A DNA stretch of 64,000 nt from Aegilops tauschii subsp. strangulata (Eukaryota > Streptophyta > Magnoliopsida > Poales > Poaceae). Each line of letters opens with the position of its first letter. The first letter of the stretch is position 1. Of this stretch, positions 1-9,058 are shown piece after piece. The stretch spans positions 240,910,622 through 240,974,621 of the forward strand of contig NC_053039.3 of NCBI RefSeq assembly GCF_002575655.3, written 5' to 3'. Under the pieces are notes generated by a model, which searched no databases, had not been told where the DNA came from, and worked only from the letters and a program-made list of their open reading frames with translations. Both the position numbers and the translations under genes were made by a program.

Positions 1-270
1 GATCGGACGGCCTATATTGCAGGATGGCAGGCACATGATCATCACCGACAATGTTTTTTTATAAGAGTACGGATAAAAAATAGAGTTGGTGATGATGGTG
101 GGCCTGCCATCCTGCAATGTAGGTCGTCCGATTTATATCTGACGGATAGGAAGGAAAATATGGCAATTTACCCGCACTCTTCACCACATTTGCAGATAAG
201 GCCTTCCCTCGTTCATCTTTTTCTCCCACAAGATCTTGATGTTCCGTGCAACGCACGGGCATCTTGCTAG
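1..270 (+). mobile_element. Helitron 3'-terminal segment (5' end outside window)
   Basis: The segment ends in a short hairpin (stem CCGTGC/GCACGG, 244-258), eight bases, then CTAG at 267-270 followed by T. That is the Helitron 3' signature (hairpin, CTRR, insertion between A and T). About 160 bp before the end is alignable with 3683-3871, which ends the same way, so this is a repeated family and not a chance hairpin. No Rep/helicase coding sequence is visible, so it is non-autonomous or truncated. The 5' end was not identified. Confidence 0.6.
2..132. repeat. 131-bp near-palindrome within the Helitron-like end
   Basis: Bases 2-50 and 84-132 are imperfect reverse complements: ATCGGACGGCCTATATTGC at the left against GCAATGTAGGTCGTCCGAT at the right. 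The inner part pairs a GATCATCACC segment with GGTGATGATGG. The loop is about 33 bp and A+T-rich. It could be a small fold-back element or an internal hairpin of the Helitron. The second copy of this Helitron end (3683 onward) has only the right arm. Confidence 0.55.
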
Positions 271-485
271 TAAGAGTAGAAATTAGACATATACCACTTC
301 TCGAATCTTGAAACCAACAACATTCCTCCCTTATCTCATCAAAACCGCCAAAGGAATATATTTTGAGTGAAACATAACATATTTTTAGTGATATACGTAT
401 TTCAAAACTAGACTTTTTTCTATCAAATCGGTGAATATGTATTAATCTACTTTGATCGTGTGGCAACGCATTGGCACATTGCTAG
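271..485 (+). mobile_element. degenerate Helitron-like 3' end
   Basis: The sequence around 458-485 repeats the terminal pattern of the ends at 270 and 3871 in decayed form: a GTGTGGCAACGCATTGGCAC segment, then ACATTG and CTAG (482-485) followed by T. The hairpin stem is weak. Nothing upstream (271-457) shows coding signal. It may be an old copy of the same family. Confidence 0.3.
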
Positions 486-1084
486 TAGTTATTATAATTT
501 TTTGGACACCAGACAAACGGTGGAGTACATATACGAAGAGAAGAGGCGCACGCACGCAGTCGGCCTCTCGCTGTCTCGCACACATGAGTGTTACGTAAAG
601 GCGACGTTAACAAATAAACCCTAAAACCCTAGGTGCATGATTGCTGCATTCGCGGGTACCGGGTATGTGGTGGAGCACCTTTGTAGGAATAGTCAGCTCG
701 CGTGATAATTTGATCCGTAGGAGTTGATGGTCGGGACCACAGGTGAACGACTTGGAGCGCGGTAGCTCGCCAGTTGCCACAGATCGAGTAGCCACGTTTA
801 AAATATCGTTTTTAGCGGGGTTAAGAGTTCCGATTTTCAATGGCGCGTTATAAGTAGTAAGTAGTTTTTAGAACGATTGGTATGGAGCGAAAATGGAATT
901 CATAGTACTACGTACCTCCTTGGCGTATGGTTGTATGGTTTTTTTTGCGATGGAGGTTGTATGGGTTTATGTTGCGAGATGTTGAACCTGGTAGTTCTAG
1001 GGCAAATACTATGGTTTAGATTTAGATGCTGGTTTTCAGTAATGAAAATCGGAAGGGGAAACCCTTCTTTGATTAAAAAAACTA
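486..1084. other. no supported gene
   Basis: A 77-codon minus-strand ORF (607-840) and shorter overlapping ORFs are present, but I recognise no domain, promoter or repeat structure. The stretch at 610-633 (AAACCCTAAAACCCTAG) resembles plant telomere units, but only one and a half units exist. Confidence 0.4.
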
Positions 1085-1211
1085 CTACCTCCATTCTGGT
1101 TTACTAGTCCCCGTCGTACTTTGGGTCAAAGTTTGTCCACGAATTTTACTTGTAAAATGTTAATGGAAAACGAGATTTTGTTATACCCAAACAAAAAAGG
1201 ACTGGAGGGAG
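1085..1211. mobile_element. Stowaway-like MITE, degenerate TIRs
   Basis: The left end CTACCTCCATTCTGG follows TA (1083-1084). The right end GGACTGGAGGGAG is an imperfect reverse complement of it. The interior (TTTACTAGTCCCC, then GGTCAAAGTTTG) resembles the better preserved element at 14834-15006, so both belong to one Stowaway (Tc1/Mariner) family. The right target dinucleotide is TG, not TA, which fits decay. Confidence 0.5.
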
Positions 1212-1785
1212 TGATTGCTCTGACACGGACGCGACCTCTCATAGCGCAGGCATTGAACCGGCGCGCCGGCCAAGAGGGCCGCACTCGCTGCAGGCCCGGC
1301 TGAGCACGCCTCCTCGCCGCGTGCAACCAGCTTAAGACTGCCCCGCCTGCCTTCATTGAATCCGCGCGTGTGCCGGCAACACGCCCTTCCACGAGCCGGC
1401 AGGCATTTTAGAACACAAAAAATGACTAAAATATAATTAATTTACGCATGGTCTTGACTTGTTGTGCTCGCACTGGTAGCAGGAACTAGTAGAGGATTTT
1501 CTTTATTTATAACTCTCCTCACTTTTTTTTGGCTTTGAAGTGAATCATGGTTGTGGACATTATGTATGAATGTGCAGATATCTGTGAACATGAGTTTGAT
1601 GTGGAAGTTGAACTTGGAATGTCGAGCTTGCGTGTGAACTATACCATGTCCAATGGTTCGTCTGTTATTGTTTGGAAAGTAATTGTTGTTATTACATGAC
1701 CCGAAAAAAAACATTTTGTGCCACATCAGTAGATGCACGGACATCACAACAGGCATGCTGACTGGATAAACATTTGAACCTAGCT
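1212..1785. other. G+C-rich patch and probable 3'-UTR-like sequence
   Basis: Bases 1240-1400 are G+C-rich and share a CCCGGCTGA-CACGCCTCCTCG stretch with 28225-28250, so this is a dispersed repeat. Bases 1440-1785 lie downstream of the minus-strand coiled-coil exon and may be its 3' flank. No ORF here looks coding. Confidence 0.35.
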
Positions 1786-2575
1786 ATTATGAAGGAAATT
1801 TTGTATTGACAACGGTTTTAGATAGCAGGAGATGCCTAGCCTGCTCTGCCTCTGCTAGCTTATTTCTGGCTTCTTCCATCTATTCTTTGGCTTTGGTGAA
1901 GAGAGCATCTGATTGCTCTTTTTGCTTCTTCAGGAACTCAGCTACATTCTCAAGGGCTGCTGCACGCTTTCTTTCAGCCTTTACTAATGCCATGAGGACA
2001 CGAACAGCTGACGACTCCACCTGGCTTGTGTGTAATCCAGCATCATCTGGGAATTTGCACCTTGTGTCTAATCCAGCATCATTAGGGAATTGGCACCTTG
2101 TGTGTAATCCAGCCTCATTTTGGAAACATGATCTCGAGGTTGACCATACTTCCCTCCTCGCAGGAACTGCATCCTGACATCAAGTTACTTCTTTTTTAGA
2201 TCAATACTCAGAGCAACCTAGATCCATTTAGTAGAAGCCAGATAAACAGAACTCGGAGAAGTGAATTCAAAAGGAAAATAAAATAAAAACAGACTACAAG
2301 GTGAGAACACCCACTTCCTACATCAAGCTAAAAATGAAAGCATTAGGATGATTAAGACTCTTCTTATTACACATCGAAGAACACCACACTTAGAGAAACA
2401 GAAACTACAACATATACACATCGAAGAACACGAGGCTACACGAAAGTAATTGAAAGGGCGTTACTTACCAAAGCTCGTTTTACAGGTTCGGTGCAGCTCA
2501 TCTTTAACTTGCCATGCTCCTTGAAGATGTCCCGAATATCCCGTGTTTGGTCTTCATTTCTCCTCTGCATGTTCG
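1786..2575 (-). pseudogene. coiled-coil protein gene fragment, two exons visible
   Basis: Two minus-strand blocks read as exons. The upstream block (about 2575-2471) encodes a charged helix including RRNEDQTRDIRDIFKEHGKL and ends at a good donor, GTAAGTAACG. The next block begins after TTGATGTCAG at about 2175 and joins in frame. It has two to three imperfect copies of an 18-residue unit (NDAGLDTRCKFP type), then a heptad-like Lys/Glu-rich coiled coil (VKAERKRAAALENVAEFLKK). An in-frame TAG at 1880-1882 interrupts the coiled coil, with open frame continuing for about 30 codons. No upstream start was found. I do not recognise the family; a transposon-encoded accessory protein or a host gene fragment are both possible. 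The exon call rests on splice consensus and amino-acid character only. Confidence 0.45.
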
Positions 2576-2802
2576 CACTCGTGGTTTTAAAAACTCAACA
2601 TGGCAAGAAAAATATACTACCAGTAATACTCGTGCATCTTGTGGGCAACATTAAAGCACTCGTCTGCCATGTTAGAGCATCTCCAACAGAATCGCAACGC
2701 GCGGTGCTTTAAAAAAGCGTTTACAGTGCTGAGATCGAGAAGTAGATACTAGAGAGTAGAGGATGTTCTCAGCATAGATAGATAAAAAAGAAGATAATTC
2801 AA

Positions 2803-3387
2803 CTACTCCTCGTCGTCCGACTCCTCCTCGGTGATGTCCTCCTCCGACGTCTGACTGTAGGCGTGAAGATACCGATCGTCGTCGGATTCCCAGGGCGACG
2901 CTGCTCCTAGCCTCATGTTGAATTGAGCGTCCGCTTTTCGCCTACGCTTGTCCTCGCGATAGGCGGCTCACTCCGCCCTCCTCTTATCCCTCTCCGCCCT
3001 CCTTTGCGCGTAGAACTCGCGCTCTTTGATGATGTCCTGCGGGAAGTGTTGGCGCCACAGCGCCATGGCTTCCTCGTCCATCTCGGCGATGCCGAGACGG
3101 TGCTCCCGCCTCCGGTTGTCGCGACGATCCTCGTCGGTGCTAAGCCGCGGTAGAGGCGCGAGCTCCTGCGCCCACTCCCGCGTCGGCACGTTGGGGAAGT
3201 TCAATGTTCTATGAGGCCACCGGAGGCGCCACACCGCCGCGTCGTACGCGCGGGCGGCCTCGTTGGCGGGGTCGAAATTGCCGAGGCCCAGGCGCATCCC
3301 GCGAAACCGGATCTCGGCGGAGAAGCCGCCGGAGGGGCGCGCGCGGACGCCGCGGTATCCCCAAGTTTCCCGGCAACGCGGCGGCAT
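2803..3387 (-). pseudogene. AP2/ERF-domain transcription factor gene with one premature stop
   Basis: The frame from ATG at 3387 encodes an AP2/ERF DNA-binding domain at residues about 10-67: GYRGVRARPSGGFSAEIR (YRG element), LGLGNFD, EAARAYDAAVWRLR (RAYD element), then TLNFPN. The fold normally binds GCC-box or DRE sites in the nucleus. A Lys/Arg-rich region follows (residues 100-140). A TGA at 2968-2970 stops the frame after 139 residues, but the frame then stays open for 54 more codons to TAG at 2803-2805, ending in an acidic tail (ITEEESDDEE). The context (RAE-stop-AAYRED) suggests a tryptophan codon became TGA. The frame extends upstream to 3507, but a TATA box lies at 3496-3503, so 3387 is the better start. 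The product could still be a truncated but DNA-binding protein. The gene has no intron. Confidence 0.75.
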
Positions 3388-3495
3388 GGTGGCGCGGCGG
3401 CGGCGAGACGAAAAAGAGCGGGGAGAGAGCGGTGGCGAGGCACAGAGCGGGGAGAGAGCGGTGGCAAGGCACAGAGCGGTGGGAGGGCATTGGAT

Positions 3496-3503
3496 TTTAT
3501 AAA
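3496..3503 (-). promoter_or_regulatory. TATA box of the AP2/ERF gene
   Basis: TTTATAAA lies 109 bp upstream of the ATG at 3387, which places transcription start near 3465-3470 and gives a short leader. The leader holds a duplicated segment (GGAGAGAGCGGTGGC-type, about 3420-3475). Confidence 0.5.
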
Positions 3504-3635
3504 GCACGCCGGACGCCGCGCGCCAAAACTAGCGCACGCCCGGCCGCTTTTTCCCGCGCGCGCGATCCTTTCCCGACGTCCCTGCTATCTCTAGTCTCTT
3601 CTCTACTGTTATATTTACTTTATATTTAATATTTA

Positions 3636-3871
3636 TCTCTACTTCCTTTACTATCTACTTTTTTTCTCTATACTTTTTTTTCTTGCAATATAGGCCATCC
3701 AATTTATATCTGACAGATAGGAAGGAAACCAATGGGAATTTTGCAAAAATATACCCATACGCCTCTCCAGATTTGCAAATAAGGCCTTCCCTCGTTCATC
3801 CTTTTCTCCCACAAGATAAACTACTCATACAAATGCATCTTGATGCGTGCAACGCATGGGCATCTTGCTAG
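3636..3871 (+). mobile_element. short non-autonomous Helitron candidate
   Basis: The 3' end has hairpin ATGCGT/ACGCAT, then GGGCATCTTG and CTAG at 3868-3871 before T, as at 270. The 5' end candidate TCTCTACTTCC at 3636 follows an A and fits the Helitron TC start, which gives a 236-bp element inserted between A and T. The 3' end is well supported by the repeat at 111-270. The 5' end is a guess; the element may instead extend further left and include the AP2 gene. Confidence 0.5.
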
Positions 3872-4336
3872 TTCTAAAAACCTTTCCATCATTTGCCACA
3901 CTACTGGTTGCAGATCAAAAACCTACCCAAGCACAGCGCGATACAGGAGCGACGCACAATTACAAGCTGATATTCTGTTGGACAATGGAGGCTATAACCA
4001 ATTACTTTTACGGGAACAATAGCACCCAGGAAATTTGAAGGGTAGGTATGAACAAAATTGGAACTGCACATGTACTGCTAAGTGATTCAATACACACATT
4101 ACCAATCGAGGAGGAGAACGATGGTCGCGGCGGCCTCTGTGAGTCATGGTCGGCAACGGGAGTCAGTTCATTGTCCACGACGGTGGTACTTCTGCGCTTG
4201 GCGTCGGCTTCCGGGAAGCAGATCCGAGACCGTGGAAGACGATGCCGGGGAAGAGGCTCCGCGTACGACGACGACGGTGGACCGGCTCCAGTGCGGCATA
4301 CGAGGTCGTCGATGAGGCAGATGCGCTGCGGTGGAC
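3872..4336. other. G+C-rich host-like sequence split by the solo LTR
   Basis: Open minus-strand reading covers most of 4008-4341 and continues across the LTR insertion into 8493-8620 if the LTR and one GAGTG copy are ignored. No recognised domain is present. The sequence before the insertion may have been an exon, but no start or homology can be shown. Confidence 0.3.
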
Positions 4337-4341
4337 GAGTG
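4337..4341. repeat. target-site duplication, left (GAGTG)
   Basis: GAGTG immediately before TGTAAC; its partner is at 8488-8492. A 5-bp duplication is typical of LTR-retrotransposon integrase. Confidence 0.8.
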
Positions 4342-4875
4342 TGTAACACCCCGGATGTAACTTGCCATATTTGTAACTCCGACTCTTGCCATTTCCGGCT
4401 ATGTGTTATGATTTTCTCTCCGTGGTCGGGTTTTGTCTTTCGTTTTGCATTTTTTCATGTCATGCATTTTCATATCATGTCATGATGTGCATTGCATTTG
4501 CATACGCGTTCGTCTCTTGCATCCGAGCATTTTCCCCGTTGTCCGTTTTGCAATCCGGCGCTCCTATCTCCTCCGGTGCACCCATCTTGTTTTCTTTCGT
4601 GTGCGGGTGTCAAACTTTCTAGGAATGGACCGAGGCTTGTCAAGTGGCCCTAATATACCACCCGGAGACCACCGGTCAAGTTTCGTTCCATTTGGAGGTC
4701 CTTTGGTACTCCAACGGTTAACCGGGCATCCGCAAAGTCCATTTGTGTGTCCAGCAAAAACCCCCTCAAAACCAGCTCAAAACCCACCAAACTCTCTTCC
4801 ATGCTCTAGGTCGTTCGATCACGATCGTGTGGGCGAAAACCGCACCTCATTTGGAGCCTCCTAACTCCCTCTACC

Positions 4876-4883
4876 TATTTATA
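4876..4883 (+). promoter_or_regulatory. TATA-like box in the solo LTR
   Basis: TATTTATA is followed about 30 bp later by a G+C-rich, leader-like segment that runs to a plausible splice donor (GTATGAG at 5290). Confidence 0.4.
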
Positions 4884-6776
4884 TGTGAGACTCCCGAAAT
4901 ACAATCGCAGTCCAAACCCTACCCTTCTTCCACCTCGCGCCCGGACAAAATCCTCCGCCGCCGGACGTGTCCGCGCCGCCGTCCCCGGCGAATCCCGTCG
5001 CGCCACCTCATCCCGCGCCGCGCCCTCTCTCTCCTCCCCGCGCCGCCGACCCGAACCGCCGCCGCCCGCGACGCATGCCCGTGCCCGAGGCTGCGCCGGC
5101 GCGCCACCGCGGCCCCGCGCCTCCACGCCGCCGCCTGCCGCCTGCTGCCGCGCGTCGCTCCTCCGGCGCCGGCCCGCCGTCCTCCGCGACTCCCCTCGCC
5201 GGACCGCGCCTCCCCGTCGCCTCCTCTTCTTCCCCGTCGCCGGCCGGCGAGCTCCTCGAGCATCTCCTCGATCCGATCTGGCGAGCAGGGTATGAGCGTT
5301 GACTTCTCCTCGACCCCCCTAATTTTTCTAAGTCCTAAAAATCTACAGCATGTGCCTCTGTTCGTGATGCCGTAACTCCTTGCATGTAGCTCCGATTCGC
5401 GCGTGTAATATGTCAATTTGTTCGTATCGTGATGCTCTTCATTTTGTTCAATTGCACCATGTTCATTAGAGGTCATCTTGATGCCCAAATATCTGTTGGA
5501 AAAGGGCTAGTTGCTGTTATTCTCTGGTTCTTATCAGAACTTGGAGATTTGTCATTTTTGTTTCATTTAATCTGTGCATCTTATAAGCATGAGCTCTACA
5601 TGTGTTTTGAAGTATGCCATGCCATCTTTCCAGTGGTGTAGTCCATGTATTTTTGTTATCTATGTGGTGACTAGAACAAGCATGCAAAGTAGGCTCCATA
5701 ATGTTTCTGTTATTTTGTTGCCATGTAAACTTGATGCTACAGAGAGATCTATGCATATTTTGGAGATGTTCAGTAAGGATGTTTTGTAGCTATAGTTGTA
5801 ATTGATCCATTCCTGCAATTGTTTGCAATTATGGAGTGCCATGCATGACTCAATCTTGCTCTACTTTTGTTATAAAATGTTTCTGGCAGATTCTTAACAT
5901 GATATGCAATTTTGCCAAGCTTATTGTAGTTGATCCATATATCCTATGCAATTTTTTCTTGCCATGGATAGCTTCATAAACATGCCATCTTGCTGTAGGT
6001 GTGCTTGGTTTATCATGCATTGCTCTGTAGTGAATGCATCAAGCTCATAAAGAGGCCTACATATTATTATTTCTGCCATGCTCTGTTTTCTGCTAAGTCT
6101 GAAACCTGATAACGAAACTTGCTATGTTTACATGCTTGCCATCATATCTTCTGATCCTTTTTGGCTTATGGTCAGTAAGGGACTTTTGTCATGTGCTTTT
6201 AGTAAAACACTGCCATGCCTTGTTTTGCTATGTTAAGTTCCTGTAGCATGTTGTTTTTGTGCTCTGAGCATTGCTACCTGATGCTGTTTTCTGCCATGTC
6301 CAGTTTTTCACCAAGTCTGTGAACCTGTTATCTTTTGCACTTTTGCCATGCTTGTTTGAGCTTGATATGTTGCGATCTAGCCGTAGCTCAGTGCCCATCT
6401 TTTGTCAAGCATCTCCTGTAGTTTACTTCCATATGCTTTGTTGCTATGTTGGAGTGCTGTAGCATTGTTGGTTTTTGCATTTTAAGTGCTATCATGCTGT
6501 TAATCGCAGATTCGCGTCATTCTTGTTTTGCTTGCCATTTGCAAACCGTGCATCCGATTCCGGTGATCTTTATATCGATTTCGACCGAAATCATCTCATC
6601 TTTCCAGTGGCATGCTTGGTTTGCCAAGTTACTGCCATGTTCATCATTTTTCTTCCGGAGCACGCATATGCATCGCATATCATATCTTGCATATCATACA
6701 TGTTTTGCATCATGTTGCTTGTGCATTTCTCGTGATTGATTGTGATTCCGTTTGCTTGTGTTCTTGTCTTGGGTAG

Positions 6777-8206
6777 AGCCGGAAGACGAGTTCATGAACG
6801 AGGAACCTGTTGAGTACGCTTACGAGGATCAAGCTCTCGACAACTCTGAGAACCTTGCAGGCAAGATGACCACCCCTCGAAATCACTTCTATCTTTGCTT
6901 TGCTAGTTGTTCGCTCTATTTCCATGCTCCGCTACCTATCACTTGCTATATATCATGCCTCCCATATTGCCATGTTAGCCTCTAACCATCCTTTCCTAGC
7001 AAACCGTTGTTTGGCTATGTTACCGCTTTTGCTCAGCCCTTCTTATAGCGTTGCTAGCTGCAGGTGAAGTTGAAGTTTGTTCCATGTCGGAACATGGATA
7101 TGTTGGGATATCACAATATCTCTTATTTAATTAATGCATCTATATATATTTGGTAAAGGGTGTAAGGCTCGGCATTATGCCTGGTGTTTTTTTCCACTCT
7201 TGCCACCCTAGTTACTGAGATACCGGGATTATGTTCCTTGAGTTTGCGTTCCTTACGCGGTCGGGTGATTTATGGGACCCCCTTGACAGTTCACCTTGAA
7301 TAAAACTCCTCCAGCAAGGCCCAACTTTGGTTTTACCATTTGCCACCTAAGCCTTTTCCCCCGGGTTTTCGCGAGCCCGAGGGTCATCTTATTTTAACCC
7401 CCCCCCCCCCCGGGGCCAGTGCTCCTTCGAGTGTTGGTCCGAACTGAGCAGACTGCGGGGCCACCTCTTGGAAACTCGAGGTCTGGTTTTACTCGTAGGA
7501 TGTCTCATCCGGTGTGCCCTGAGAACGAGATATGTGCAGCTCCTATCGGGATTTGTCGGCACATTCGGGTGGCTTTGTGGTCTTGTTTTACCATTGTCGA
7601 AATGTCTTGTAAACCGGAATTCCGAGACTGATCGGGTCTTTTCGGGAGAAGGTTTATCCTTCGTTGACCGTGAGAGCTTATGATGGGCTAAGTTGGGACA
7701 CCCCTGCAGGGTAATATCTTTCGAAAGCCGTGCCCGCGGTTATGAGGCAGATGGGAATTTTTTAATGTCCGGTTGTAGATAACTTGTCACTTGACCCAAT
7801 TAAAATACATCAACTGCGTGTGTAGCCGTGATGGTCTCTTCTCGGCGGAGTCCGGGAAGTGAACACGGTCTGAGTTATGTATGACGTAAGAAGGTGTTCA
7901 GGATCACTTCTTGGTCATTGCTAGATGGCGACCGTTCCGTTGCTTCTCTTCTCGCTCTCATTTGCGCAAGTTAGCCACCATATATGCTTTTGCCGCTGCA
8001 GCTCCACCTTATTACACCTTCCTTTCCTATAAGCTTAAATAGTCTTGATCTCGCGGGTGTGAGATTGCTGAGTCCTCGTGACTCACAGATTCTACCAAAC
8101 AGTTGCAGGTGCCGACGATGCCAGTGTAGATGATGGCATCGATCTCAAGTGGGAGTTCGACGAGGAACGTGGTCGTTATTATGTGTCTTTTCCTGATGAT
8201 CAGTAG
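6777..8206 (+). CDS. putative spliced small ORF inside the solo LTR
   Basis: Two separated segments read as exons of one acidic protein. Segment A (6777-6860) follows an acceptor (GGGTAG) and has ATG at 6794; it encodes MNEEPVEYAYEDQALDNSE and ends CTTGCAG before GCAAG, a GC-type donor. Segment B begins after GTTGCAG at 8109 and ends at TAG 8204-8206; it encodes DDASVDDGIDLKWEFDEERG then YYVSFPDDQ. The phase matches: 67 nt plus 98 nt is 55 codons including the stop. A further leader exon (about 4905-5289, donor GTATGAG) may precede A, but its frame does not join well, so translation probably starts in A. The intron is 1248 bp. No function is recognised. The GC donor is uncommon, and no transcript evidence is available here. 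Confidence 0.45.
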
Positions 8207-8487
8207 TGGAGCCTAGTTGGGACGATCGGGGATCTAGCATTTGGGGTTGTCTTATTTTTATCTGGATTTTGACCGCAGTCGTTCTATATGTTTGTATTTT
8301 GGATGATGTATGAATAATATTTATGTATTGTGTGAAGTGGCGATTGTAAGCCAACTCTTTATCCCATTCTTGTTCATTACATGGGATTGTGTGAAGATGA
8401 CCCTTCTTGCGACAAAACCACCATGCGGTTATGCCTCTAAGTCGTGCCTCGACACGTGGGAGATATAGCCGCATCGTGGGCGTTACA

Positions 8488-8492
8488 GAGTG
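8488..8492. repeat. target-site duplication, right (GAGTG)
   Basis: Matches 4337-4341 and follows the GTTACA end of the solo LTR. Confidence 0.8.
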
Positions 8493-8817
8493 CGCCGATG
8501 TAAAGGGGAGGAGCACGAAGGCTGCGGTGCCGTGGAGAAGTCTATTTTGCGGTGGGGATAGAAAATGGGGAGTATTCAGGTGTACTACTCTGGGTGCCGG
8601 GGTGGGGTTGGCTGGGTAGGGTGAACCTGAAGTTACGAAAACAGCCCCCTACCAAGCGTCATCCGTAGGCCTGTTCCGAAGGCTATGATGGTAACTTCCC
8701 ACTGCTCGAATCAGGGTTGCGGGAGATTTTCCCGCCGACCTCAAAATTTTGTGACACTGGACTCCCCGTGTGGCATGTTGACTGATTCGGCTAAGCAACT
8801 AGCGAGTAGTAGTAGTA
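8493..8817. other. flanking sequence without a supported gene
   Basis: Continuation of the host sequence interrupted by the solo LTR. No domain or repeat was recognised. Confidence 0.35.
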
Positions 8818-9056
8818 AACTCTGCATATTAGGTTTGACCGAAGTCAAACTTCCTAAAGTTTGACCAAGTTTATAGAAAAATATAAACATTTACCATAAC
8901 AAATATGTATGATGTGAAAGTACATTCAATAATGAATCTAATGGTATTTATTTGTCATTGTATATGTTAATATTTTTTGTTCTAAGCTTTCTGAGAGTTT
9001 ACAAAACTTGACTTTGACCAATGCTAATAAGCGGACTTAAATAAAAACGGAGGGAG
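8818..9056. mobile_element. Stowaway MITE
   Basis: The right end AAAACGGAGGGAG is followed by TA (9057-9058). The inner segments GGTTTGACCGAAGTCAAACT (left) and AACTTGACTTTGACC (right) are the usual subterminal inverted repeats of the family. The left terminus is degenerate, so its start is approximate. Transposition would have needed a Tc1/Mariner transposase in trans. Confidence 0.65.
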
Positions 9057-9058
9057 TA

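Larger units (their letters stand above)
4342..8487 (+). mobile_element. solo LTR of a long-LTR gypsy-type retrotransposon
   Basis: The block begins TGTAACACCCCGGATG and ends GGGCGTTACA, that is TG...CA with inverted termini (TGTAAC/GTTACA). It is flanked by the same 5 bp, GAGTG (4337-4341 and 8488-8492). There is no gag-pol, PBS or second LTR inside, so this is a 4146-bp solo LTR left by LTR-LTR recombination. It has a TATA-like box near 4876, then a G+C-rich exon-like segment (about 4905-5289), a donor, and about 1.5 kb of T-rich intron-like sequence. Similar architecture is seen in the LTRs of the element at 15152-26125. A run of about 14 C lies near 7400. The family is not named here; the long LTR suggests a chromovirus-type gypsy. 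Confidence 0.8.

Noticed and set aside
610..633. Telomere-like AAACCCTAAAACCCTAG
   Set aside because: Only one and a half irregular units; no array, so not an interstitial telomere tract.
607..840. 77-codon minus-strand ORF
   Set aside because: No domain, promoter or homologue that I can recognise; length is unremarkable.
3204..3629. Several plus-strand ORFs over the AP2 gene
   Set aside because: Shadow frames of the G+C-rich AP2 coding sequence on the other strand.
4743..5488. Long Pro/Arg-rich ORFs on both strands (up to 210 codons)
   Set aside because: They lie in the G+C-rich leader of the solo LTR, overlap each other in several frames, and have composition-driven repeats and no domain.
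7398..7412. Run of about 14 C as a functional element
   Set aside because: Homopolymer of uncertain length within the LTR; nothing links it to function.
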